Positions 36,380 to 43,995 of a stretch of 64,000 nucleotides of DNA are shown piece by piece. The DNA comes from Ectopseudomonas mendocina (GTDB lineage: Bacteria; Pseudomonadota; Gammaproteobacteria; Pseudomonadales; Pseudomonadaceae): positions 62,001-126,000 of the forward strand of contig NZ_JADTQG010000001.1 of the NCBI RefSeq assembly GCF_016008875.1. The letters run 5' to 3'. The position numbers were made by a program, and so were the translations under genes. Within the stretch, counting starts at the first letter, position 1; the number at the start of each line of letters is the position of its first letter. Below the pieces are notes generated by a model. The model had not been told where the DNA came from and did not search any database. It saw only the letters and a program-made list of their open reading frames with translations.

Positions 36380-37078
36380 TCAGGCGCGCAGCGTGCGTTT
36401 TTCGATGCGTTTCTCGAAGTTGCCGCAGATCAGCCGATCGACATAGATGCCGGGCGTGTGAATCTGCGTCGGGTCGAGTTCACCGGGCTCGACGATCTCC
36501 TCGACCTCGACCACGGTGATGCGCCCGGCAGTGGCGACCACTGGGTTGAAGTTCTGCGCGGTGTGGCGGTAGACCACGTTGCCGAAGTGGTCGGCCTTCC
36601 AGCCCTTGACGATGGCGAAGTCACCGGTGATGGCCGGCTCGAGGATGTAGTGGCGGCCGTTGATCTCGCGCGCTTCCTTGCCTTCGGCGACCGGGGTGCC
36701 GTAGCCGGTGGCGGTGAAGAAGGCAGGAATGCCGGCGCCGCCAGCACGCAGCTTCTCGGCCAGGGTGCCCTGGGGGGTGAGCTCGACTTCCAGTTCGCCG
36801 GAGAGCAGTTGCTGCTCGAACAGGGCGTTCTCGCCGACGTAGGAGGCGACCATCTTGCGGATCTGCCGGTCTTCCAGCAGCACGCCAAGGCCGAAACCGT
36901 CGACGCCGCAGTTGTTGGACACCACGGTCAGATCGCGCACGCCGCGACGGCGGATCTCATTGATCAGGTTCTCGGGGATGCCACACAGGCCGAAACCGCC
37001 GGCCAGCACGGTCATGCCGTCCTGCAGGCCGTCCAGGGCTTCTGCGTAGCTGCCGACGCGTTTGTCGAGTCCGCTCAT
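36380..37078 (-). CDS. atoD: 3-oxoacid CoA-transferase subunit A
   Basis: Alpha subunit of the acetoacetate/3-oxoacid CoA-transferase. The 232-residue protein has the CoA-binding glycine-rich motif [25 protein letters not shown], and [16 protein letters not shown]. Start set at [11 protein letters not shown] (37078); the frame is open 13 codons upstream but an AGAGG ribosome site fits the chosen ATG. First gene of the cluster, divergent from a LysR regulator. Confidence 0.93.
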   Translation of the reverse strand: MSGLDKRVGSYAEALDGLQDGMTVLAGGFGLCGIPENLINEIRRRGVRDLTVVSNNCGVDGFGLGVLLEDRQIRKMVASYVGENALFEQQLLSGELEVELTPQGTLAEKLRAGGAGIPAFFTATGYGTPVAEGKEAREINGRHYILEPAITGDFAIVKGWKADHFGNVVYRHTAQNFNPVVATAGRITVVEVEEIVEPGELDPTQIHTPGIYVDRLICGNFEKRIEKRTLRA

Positions 37079-37159
37079 TCGAGGCTGCCTCTTTGTTGTT
37101 ATCAGGAGTGAGGCCAAGCTTCTGCGCTGTAGGCTTATTTGTTAAGTTTGTTTTTCCTC

Positions 37160-37184
37160 TTGATTGATCAGGTAAATAAATCAA
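37160..37184. promoter_or_regulatory. Inverted repeat in the ato/LysR divergent promoter
   Basis: TTGATT (37160-37165) and AATCAA (37179-37184) form a dyad with a 13-bp spacer, with a T-N11-A character, just before the LysR start codon. The region is AT-rich compared with its surroundings. A LysR binding site is plausible here. Confidence 0.35.
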
Positions 37185-38068
37185 TGACCGTCAAGCAGCT
37201 GCGTGCCTTTCTTGCCGTGGCACAGAGCCTGAGCTTCGCCCAGGCCTGCGAGCGCCTGCACCTGTCGCAGCCGGCGCTGAGCCTGGCGATCAAGAACCTG
37301 GAGCAATCTCTCGGTGGTCAGTTGCTGGTGCGCACCACCCGCAGCGTGGCGCTGACGCCCGAGGGCGAGACGTTGCTGCCCATCGCCGTGCGCCTGCTGG
37401 CCGACTGGGACAACGCCGAGGACCTGCTGCGCCAGCACTTCACCCTGCAGATGGGCAAGGTGGCGGTGGCGGCCATGCCGTCGTTCGCCGGTAATCGCCT
37501 GCCGGCGGCGCTGCGCGCTTTTCGCGATGCCTACCCGCGAGTCAACGTGGCGGTGCACGACGTGATCAACGAACAGGTAATGGAGATGGTGCGCGACGGC
37601 CGCGTCGAACTGGGCATCGCCTTCGAGCCTTTGAGCCTCGACGGCTTACAGTTCACGCCGCTGTACGAGGATCGCTTCGTTGCGGTGGTGCCGGCAGATA
37701 GCGAGCTGGCCGGGTGCGAGGCCTTGAGCTGGGTGGATCTGCTCGACCGGCCTTTTATCACTCTGCAGCGACCCTCGGCGGTGCGCCTGCTGCTGGAAGA
37801 CAGCGTGATCTCCAGCCACGGCAAGCTGCCGGTGGCGTTCGAGAGTCATCAGTTGGTCACGGTCGGGCGCATGGTCGCCGAAGGCCTCGGCGTCAGCGCG
37901 GTGCCGCAGTTATGCCGGCAGCAGATGGAGGACCTGGGCGCCCGCTGCCTGCCGCTGATCGAGCCGCAGGTGACGCGCCGGATCGGCCTGCTGCACCTGG
38001 CCGGGCATCAGTTGTCCAGCGCGGCGCAGGCGTTGAGCGAGGTGCTGCTGCGTCAGGCAGTGCAGTAG
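37184..38068 (+). CDS. LysR-family regulator, likely of the ato cluster
   Basis: A 294-residue regulator with the N-terminal helix-turn-helix (SFAQACERLHLSQPALSLAIKNLEQSLGGQLLVRTTRSVALTPEG) and a type 2 periplasmic-binding-like effector domain. It diverges from atoD, so it likely controls CoA-transferase expression in response to a ketone body or short-chain acid. Start chosen at MTVKQLRAF from family alignment; the frame is open to a TTG 15 codons upstream. No strong ribosome site is visible. Confidence 0.85.
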   Translation: MTVKQLRAFLAVAQSLSFAQACERLHLSQPALSLAIKNLEQSLGGQLLVRTTRSVALTPEGETLLPIAVRLLADWDNAEDLLRQHFTLQMGKVAVAAMPSFAGNRLPAALRAFRDAYPRVNVAVHDVINEQVMEMVRDGRVELGIAFEPLSLDGLQFTPLYEDRFVAVVPADSELAGCEALSWVDLLDRPFITLQRPSAVRLLLEDSVISSHGKLPVAFESHQLVTVGRMVAEGLGVSAVPQLCRQQMEDLGARCLPLIEPQVTRRIGLLHLAGHQLSSAAQALSEVLLRQAVQ

Positions 38069-38118
38069 GGCAGGTGAAACCCGCCGCTTGAGCTCTGGCG
38101 GGTTGCACTCGCCCTACG
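38069..38118. repeat. Palindromic intergenic repeat (GTGAAACCCGCC family)
   Basis: AACCCGCC pairs with GGCGGGTT (38097-38104), flanked by CAGGTGA and GCACTCGCCCTACG; same family as 23218-23266. It lies between the convergent LysR gene and the nucleotidyltransferase. Confidence 0.6.
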
Positions 38119-38121
38119 AAC

Positions 38122-38715
38122 CTAGAGCTGAATCAGGTCGGCCGGAGTGTCGATATCCTGCAGGACGCCCGGATCGTCCAGCCCGACGATATGCATGGCT
38201 TCGGCGTTGTGTTGAAGCACGGTCTTGGCACCAGCATCGCCGCTCAGCGTTGCAAGTTGAGGCCAGAAATCGCGTCCGAACAGCACCGGATGGCCGCGTT
38301 TGCCCTGATAGCTGGGCAGCACGATATTGTTCGCGCAGGAGTGGGTTATCAGGGTTTCCAGGCTATCCCGGCGAATCGACGGCATATCGGCGAGAAAGAT
38401 CGCCACCGCGTCAGCGTCGGATTCAGCCAGTAGACGCTCGGCGCCAGCGGCGAGGCTATGGCCCATGCCCTGGGCGCTAGCCGGGTTTTGCACGACTCGT
38501 ACGCCAGCTGGCAGGTCCAGTCCTGCTGGCGCTTCGTCCGGGCGCAGCACCAGCCAGACTTCTTCGAGCATCGAGCAGGGCAGGGCCAGGCTGGCGGCCA
38601 GCAGCGAGCGCCCGTCGGCCAGTGTTGCACGCCGCTTGTCGCCGCCGAAGCGGCGGCTGTAGCCGGCCGCCAGCATCAGCGCGGCGACGGCCGGAGCAGG
38701 GCGCGCGCTGGCCAT
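38122..38715 (-). CDS. MobA-like NTP transferase (MocA/molybdenum cofactor cytidylyltransferase type)
   Basis: A 197-residue nucleotidyltransferase with the N-terminal signature LMLAAGYSRRFGGDKRRATLADG and the metal site AIFLADMP. This subgroup includes MocA (CTP:molybdopterin cytidylyltransferase). The substrate is not certain: no molybdoenzyme gene is in view. Its ATG lies 2 bp past the stop of the OsmC-YcaO gene, so the two are transcribed and probably translated together. Confidence 0.8.
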   Translation of the reverse strand: MASARPAPAVAALMLAAGYSRRFGGDKRRATLADGRSLLAASLALPCSMLEEVWLVLRPDEAPAGLDLPAGVRVVQNPASAQGMGHSLAAGAERLLAESDADAVAIFLADMPSIRRDSLETLITHSCANNIVLPSYQGKRGHPVLFGRDFWPQLATLSGDAGAKTVLQHNAEAMHIVGLDDPGVLQDIDTPADLIQL

Positions 38716-38717
38716 GC

Positions 38718-40916
38718 TCAGCCGGCCAGCCCGGCCGCTTTGGCGCGGGCAGCATGCAGCTTCTTGTAGCTGTCGATTAGGCGCAGGTGCTTGTCCAGGC
38801 CTTGGAGCTTCATGCTGGTCGGGGTCAGGCCATGGAAGCGCACGCTGCCATCCACCGAGCCGATTACCGCGTCCATGCGTTCGCTACCGAACATGCGGCG
38901 CAGGTTGTGCTCGTAGTTGGCCAGCTCCAGCTCGTCGTCCAGCTGGATCTCCAGCACCGCGTTGACCGCCTGGTAGAAGAGGCCACGCTCGACGGTGTTG
39001 TCGTTGTACTGCAGAAAGGCCTCGACCAGCTCCTTGGCGTCGTCGTATTTCTTCAGCGCCAGGTTGATCAGCAGCTTCAGCTCGAGGATGGTCAGCTGAC
39101 CCCACACCGTGTTGTCGTCGAACTCGACGCCGATCAGCGTGGTGATATCGGTGTAGTCGTCGACCTCGGCGTTGTTGAGGTTGCGCAGCAGCGACTTGAG
39201 CTCGCGGTCGCTCAGGGCGTGTAGGTTGAGGATGTCCTTGCGGAACAGCAGCGCCTTGTTGGTGTTGTTCCAGATCAGATCCTCGACCGGGTAGATCTCC
39301 GAGTAACCCGGCACCAGGATGCGGCAGGCGTTGGCGCCGAGGTCGTCGTAGGTGGCGACGTAGACCTCCTTGCCCATGTCTTCGAGGATACCGAACAGGG
39401 TCGCGGCTTCCTGCTCATTCGAGTCGCTGCCTTCGCCGGAGAAGTCCCATTCGACGAATTCGAAGTCCGGCGTGGCGCCGAAGAAGCGCCAGGAGACTAC
39501 GCCGCTGGAGTCGATGAAGTGCTCGACGAAGTTGTTCGGCTCGGTCAGCGCCAGGCTGTCGAAGGTCGGTTGCGGCAGGTCATTCAGGCCCTCGAAGCTG
39601 CGGCCCTGCAGCAGCTCGGTGAGGCTGCGCTCCAGCGCCACTTCCAGGCTTGGGTGCGCGCCGAACGAGGCGAACACGCCGCCGGTGCGCGGGTTCATCA
39701 GGGTCACGCACATCACCGGAAATTCACCGCCTAGCGAGGCGTCTTTCACCAGTACCGGGAAACCTTGTTCCTCCAGGCCCTGAATGCCGGCGACGATGCC
39801 TGGGTACTTGGCCAGGACCTCCTGCGGCACATCTGGCAGGCACAGCTCGCCTTCGAGGATTTCGCGCTTCACCGCCCGCTCGAAGATTTCCGACAGGCAC
39901 TGCACCTGAGCCTCGGCCAGGGTATTGCCGGCACTCATGCCGTTGGACAGGTACAGGTTCTCGATCAGGTTGGAGGGGAAGTAAACCGTCTCGCCGTCGC
40001 TGCGGCGCACGAACGGCAGCGAACAGATACCGCGCAGGGTGTTGCCCGAATTGGTGTCGTACAGGTGCGAGGCGCGCAGTTCGCCGTCCGGATCGAAGAT
40101 GGCCCGGCAGTGCTCGTCGAGAATTTCTTCGGGCAGCGCATCCTTTGGGCCCGGCTTGAACCAGCGCTCGTTCGGGTAGTGGACGAACTCGGCAGCGGCG
40201 ACGTCCTCGCCCCAGAACTGGTCGTTGTAGAAGAAGTTGCAGTTCAGCCGCTCGATGAACTCGCCCAGGGCCGAGGCCAGGGCGCTTTCCTTGGTCGAAC
40301 CCTTGCCGTTGGTGAAGCACAGGTTCGACTGCGCATCACGGATATGCAGCGACCAGACGTTGGGCACGATATTGCGCCAGGAGGCGATCTCGATCTTCAT
40401 CCCGAGATCCGCGAGGATGCCCGACATGTTGGCGATGGTCTGCTCCAGCGGCAGGTCCTTGCCCGGGATGTAGGTGGTGGTGTCACTCACCGGCATCAGC
40501 AGCGCCTGGGCGTCGGCGTCGAGGTTTTCCACTTCTTCGATGATGAACTCGGGGCCCTGCTGCACCACTTTCTTCACGGTGCAGCGGTCGATGGAGCGCA
40601 GAATCCCCAGGCGATCCTTCTCGGAGATATCGGCGGGCAGCTCGACCTGGATCTTGAAGATCTGCGCGTAGCGGTTCTCGGGGTCGACGATGTTGTTCTG
40701 CGACAGGCGGATGTTCTCTGTGGGGATGTCGCGCGTCTGGCAGTACAGCTTGACGAAGTACGCCGCGCACAGCGCCGAGGAGGCCAGGAAATAGTCGAAC
40801 GGCCCCGGCGCCGAGCCATCACCCTTGTAGCGGATCGGCTGATCGGCGATCACCGTGAAGTCATCGAACTTGGCTTCGAGGCGAAGGTTGTCGAGAAAGT
40901 TGACCTTGATTTCCAT
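38718..40916 (-). CDS. OsmC-YcaO fusion protein
   Basis: A 732-residue protein of two domains. Residues 1-140 form an OsmC-like peroxiredoxin fold (ADQPIRYKGDGSAPGPFDYFLASSALCAAYFVKLYCQ, with Cys50 and Cys59 as candidate redox pair). Residues about 150-590 are YcaO: TNGKGSTKESALASALGEFIERL and AEAQVQCLSEIFERAVKREIL supply the ATP/Mg-binding glutamates. The C-terminal ~140 residues are helical. YcaO enzymes activate amide backbones with ATP; E. coli YcaO helps RimO methylthiolate ribosomal protein S12. The OsmC half may supply or manage a sulphur or thiol species (inference). Annotated fusions of this type exist; the substrate is not established here. Confidence 0.88.
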   Translation of the reverse strand: MEIKVNFLDNLRLEAKFDDFTVIADQPIRYKGDGSAPGPFDYFLASSALCAAYFVKLYCQTRDIPTENIRLSQNNIVDPENRYAQIFKIQVELPADISEKDRLGILRSIDRCTVKKVVQQGPEFIIEEVENLDADAQALLMPVSDTTTYIPGKDLPLEQTIANMSGILADLGMKIEIASWRNIVPNVWSLHIRDAQSNLCFTNGKGSTKESALASALGEFIERLNCNFFYNDQFWGEDVAAAEFVHYPNERWFKPGPKDALPEEILDEHCRAIFDPDGELRASHLYDTNSGNTLRGICSLPFVRRSDGETVYFPSNLIENLYLSNGMSAGNTLAEAQVQCLSEIFERAVKREILEGELCLPDVPQEVLAKYPGIVAGIQGLEEQGFPVLVKDASLGGEFPVMCVTLMNPRTGGVFASFGAHPSLEVALERSLTELLQGRSFEGLNDLPQPTFDSLALTEPNNFVEHFIDSSGVVSWRFFGATPDFEFVEWDFSGEGSDSNEQEAATLFGILEDMGKEVYVATYDDLGANACRILVPGYSEIYPVEDLIWNNTNKALLFRKDILNLHALSDRELKSLLRNLNNAEVDDYTDITTLIGVEFDDNTVWGQLTILELKLLINLALKKYDDAKELVEAFLQYNDNTVERGLFYQAVNAVLEIQLDDELELANYEHNLRRMFGSERMDAVIGSVDGSVRFHGLTPTSMKLQGLDKHLRLIDSYKKLHAARAKAAGLAG

Positions 40917-41122
40917 GAGGGCAGCACCAGCGAGTGAAACGAAATGGCCGCCATTATCCGGGTTTTCGTGCTGGCGTGCTGGATAGGATAAGGCGGGCGC
41001 CGTGTCATCAAGTTATCGCCGATTGGCATCGATCACCTCGTAATACGACGGCTCGTGTTCTATAAACTTCAATCGATACCGCTGTTACGCAATGAGCTTG
41101 TAACGACACAAGGAAATGCGCC

Positions 41123-43867
41123 ATGAAGTGCAACGACGCAGTGTGCCCGCTTCGCCACCCCTTGATTCTCTCCGTCGCAATTGCCGCCTGTATCTGGGGC
41201 GTCGACAGTTCTCGCCTGGCGAGCGCGCAAGTGACCTTCATTGGCGATGTGAACCCCACGCCACCTCCGGGAACCGATTGGGTGGTAGGTGGCGATCTTG
41301 TGGTGGGGGATGGTGCTGCCGGGACGTTGCTTATCGATGCCGGTGCGACGGTGAGAAACCAGGACGCCTATCTCGGCAACTTCGCCGATGGCAGCGTGAC
41401 CGTTCAGGGAGCGGACGCAGGCGGCAACGCCTCTACGTGGACGATAGATGGCGAGACCTATATCGGGGTCGAGGCCAATACCAATGGCAGGCTGAATATC
41501 CTCGACGGCGGTGTGGTGAACAGCGATGCAGCTGTCGTCGTCGGCCGAGAGCCTGACAGTATCGGCGGCGTTACCGTTGCCGGCGCCGGCTCTTTGTGGG
41601 ATGCCGTTTCGACGGCCAATCCGCGCCCCAGTTTCCAGATTGGTGGCGCGGGTGTCGGAACGCTGGATATCAATGATGGCGGCGTAGTGCGCAGCGAGCA
41701 GGGATTGATCGGCGTCAGCGCCGGCAGCGATGGCCGCGTCACCGTAAACGGTTCTGGCTCGAGCTGGGTGCCGTTCAACAACATCTATGTCGGTTTCGAG
41801 GGCACAGGCGTTCTGGCGGTCGAGGATGGCGCCAGCGTCAGCACCGAACAGCCCGGTGGTGGTGCTGCAACCCTCTATATCGGTTATCGACCTGGAGCCG
41901 TTGGCAGCGTAACCGTATCCAGCAGTACGGGAGACGTTTCGACCCTGAGTGTTACCGATGACCTGCGGGTAGGCGTCGAGGGTGACGGCACGATCTCGAT
42001 CGACAATGGCGGTCTGGTGCGGGCTGCGGACAACGTGCACATCGCCGACACCGCCACCAGCAGCGGCACGCTTCAGCTCAATGGCAGCGCTGCCGGACGC
42101 GGTGTGCTCGAAACCGGGGCGGTAGTTGCCGAGCTTGGTGCCGTCGCCCTCGATCTCAATGGCGGCATCTTGCGCGCCAACCGCGACGAGAATGACTTCC
42201 TGAGAAACTTCACGTCTGGATTGGTCATCGGTGCCGAAGGCGCATGGTTCGACAGCAACGGCAACGACATCGGTATCGGCACGGCCTTCTCCGGCAGCTC
42301 GACCTTCAACAAGCTGGGCGTGGGGACACTGACCCTGACGGGTAACAGCTCGACCTTTACTGGCGTTGCACAGGTGCAGGCGGGAACCCTGCAGGTCGAT
42401 GGCACCCTGGGCGGCACCATGGAGGTGCTGGCTGGCGCGCGCCTCACCGGTATCGGCCAGGTCGGCGTCACCAGCAACCGCGGCGTGATCGCGCCGGGGC
42501 AGCCTGGCAGCCTGGGTACGCTGACGATTGCCGGGGATTACACGCCCGCAGGCGGCGGCATCGAAATCAGAACCCAGCTGGGTGACGACAGCTCGCCCAC
42601 CGACCGCCTGGTCATCACCGGATCGACCTCGGGCACGACGCCTGTCACGGTGATCAACGTCGGCGGCGCCGGCGCCCAGACTGCAGAGGGCATCAAGATC
42701 ATCGAGGTCGGCGGGGCGTCCAACGGTGTCTTCACCCTGGCGAGCAGCACCACCTACGAAGGCGACCCGGCGGTGGTGGCCGGTGCCTATGCCTACCGGC
42801 TGTATCAGGGCGGCGTGTCGACGCCACTGGATGGCGACTGGTACCTGCGTTCGGTGCTGCAGAACACCTCCGCACCGCCGGACACGCCGCTCTATCAGCC
42901 GGGGGTTCCCAGCTACGAGGGCTACCCGCAGATCCTGCTCGGCCTCAACACTGTGCCGACCCTGTATCAACGCGTGGGCAATCGTCTGTGGGAGGAGGGC
43001 AATGCTGCGTCGCCGGCCGAGGATGCCAGTGGCCGGTTCACCTCTCCCAGTGGCGTGTGGATACGTGTCGAAGGCGGGCACAACCGTGTCGATCCGAAGC
43101 GCTCGACCTCCGGCAGCGAATATCGCTACGACATGAGCAAGACCCAGGTAGGCCTCGATGCGCTGCTGGTGCAGGGCGATAGCGGCAGGCTCGTCGGCGG
43201 CCTTTCGCTGCACTATGTCAACGGCCGTGCCGATACCGAGTGGCGATACGGCGTGGGGGACTACGGCTCGGGCGATATCTCCACCGACGGCTACGGCCTT
43301 GGCGCCACGCTCACCTGGTATGGCTACGATGGCTTCTATGTCGACGGCACGGCGCAGGCGACCTGGTACGACAGCGATCTGTCGGCCCGCCCGGTGCGTG
43401 GCCTGACCAGCGATAACCATGCCTTCGGCTACGCCTTCTCGCTGGAGAGCGGCAAGCGCATCGCCCTGGATCGCGGCTGGGTCATCACTCCGCAGGCACA
43501 GGTGACCTATTCGAAGGTGCGTTTCGACAGCTTCAGCGATGTCTTCGGCGCCGCGGTTCGTCCCGCTCGTGACGACAGCCTGCAAGGGCGCCTGGGTATC
43601 AGCCTGGAGCGCCAGCTCAAGGCCACACGTCTCTATACCATCGCCAACCTGTACAACGAGTTTCTCGACGGCACCTCGGTGCGTGTCGACGATCAGCTGT
43701 TCAGCAGCCGCGATGACCGCCTGCGGGCTGGCGTCGGCTTCGGTGGCTCGCATGACTGGGACGGCGGCAAGTATTCCCTCTATGGCGAGGGCAATTTCAC
43801 CACCAGCCTGGCGAACAGCGATTCCTACGGCTACGGCGCCACGCTGGGTTTTCGCGTGAAGTGGTAA
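41123..43867 (+). CDS. Type Va autotransporter
   Basis: A 914-residue protein. The N-terminus has an extended signal region (ILSVAIAACIWGVDSSRLASAQ). The passenger (about 35-630) is made of repeated glycine-rich strands with recurring modules such as GTLLIDAGATV, GRLNILDGGVV, GTLDINDGGVV, GTISIDNGGLV, predicting a right-handed beta-helix, and includes GAGTLTLTGNSSTFTG-like autotransporter repeats (VGTLTLTGNSSTFTG). The last ~270 residues form the translocator barrel ending GATLGFRVKW. No protease or lipase motif is seen; an adhesin is plausible. Confidence 0.9.
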   Translation: MKCNDAVCPLRHPLILSVAIAACIWGVDSSRLASAQVTFIGDVNPTPPPGTDWVVGGDLVVGDGAAGTLLIDAGATVRNQDAYLGNFADGSVTVQGADAGGNASTWTIDGETYIGVEANTNGRLNILDGGVVNSDAAVVVGREPDSIGGVTVAGAGSLWDAVSTANPRPSFQIGGAGVGTLDINDGGVVRSEQGLIGVSAGSDGRVTVNGSGSSWVPFNNIYVGFEGTGVLAVEDGASVSTEQPGGGAATLYIGYRPGAVGSVTVSSSTGDVSTLSVTDDLRVGVEGDGTISIDNGGLVRAADNVHIADTATSSGTLQLNGSAAGRGVLETGAVVAELGAVALDLNGGILRANRDENDFLRNFTSGLVIGAEGAWFDSNGNDIGIGTAFSGSSTFNKLGVGTLTLTGNSSTFTGVAQVQAGTLQVDGTLGGTMEVLAGARLTGIGQVGVTSNRGVIAPGQPGSLGTLTIAGDYTPAGGGIEIRTQLGDDSSPTDRLVITGSTSGTTPVTVINVGGAGAQTAEGIKIIEVGGASNGVFTLASSTTYEGDPAVVAGAYAYRLYQGGVSTPLDGDWYLRSVLQNTSAPPDTPLYQPGVPSYEGYPQILLGLNTVPTLYQRVGNRLWEEGNAASPAEDASGRFTSPSGVWIRVEGGHNRVDPKRSTSGSEYRYDMSKTQVGLDALLVQGDSGRLVGGLSLHYVNGRADTEWRYGVGDYGSGDISTDGYGLGATLTWYGYDGFYVDGTAQATWYDSDLSARPVRGLTSDNHAFGYAFSLESGKRIALDRGWVITPQAQVTYSKVRFDSFSDVFGAAVRPARDDSLQGRLGISLERQLKATRLYTIANLYNEFLDGTSVRVDDQLFSSRDDRLRAGVGFGGSHDWDGGKYSLYGEGNFTTSLANSDSYGYGATLGFRVKW

Positions 43868-43901
43868 GCGCTCCGCAAGTCGACGCGGCGTGACCAGCGA
43901 A

Positions 43902-43931
43902 AAGCCCCTGAAGAATCGACTTCAGGGGCTT
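43902..43931. terminator. Hairpin terminator between convergent autotransporter and TonB receptor
   Basis: A perfect 12-bp stem (AAGCCCCTGAAG at 43902-43913, complement at 43920-43931) with a 6-base loop lies between two converging genes. On the minus side it is followed by TTTTC; on the plus side there is no T-run. Confidence 0.65.
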
Positions 43932-43995
43932 GTTCACGCTTGGGGCCTGAGCGGCTCGAACTGGCAGCCTTGCCCGATTTTGCCGGCTGTGCTCG

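Noticed and set aside
37058..37183. Sigma-54 promoter for the ato cluster
   Set aside because: ato genes are sigma-54 dependent in E. coli, but I found no TGGC-N8-TGC pattern at the right spacing here.
36957..37184. 75-codon minus-strand frame extending upstream of atoD
   Set aside because: It overlaps atoD in another frame and crosses the divergent promoter; no family resemblance.
41069..43753. 894-codon minus-strand open frame under the autotransporter
   Set aside because: Antisense to a gene with clear barrel and repeat modules; low-complexity Ala/Val/Arg product.
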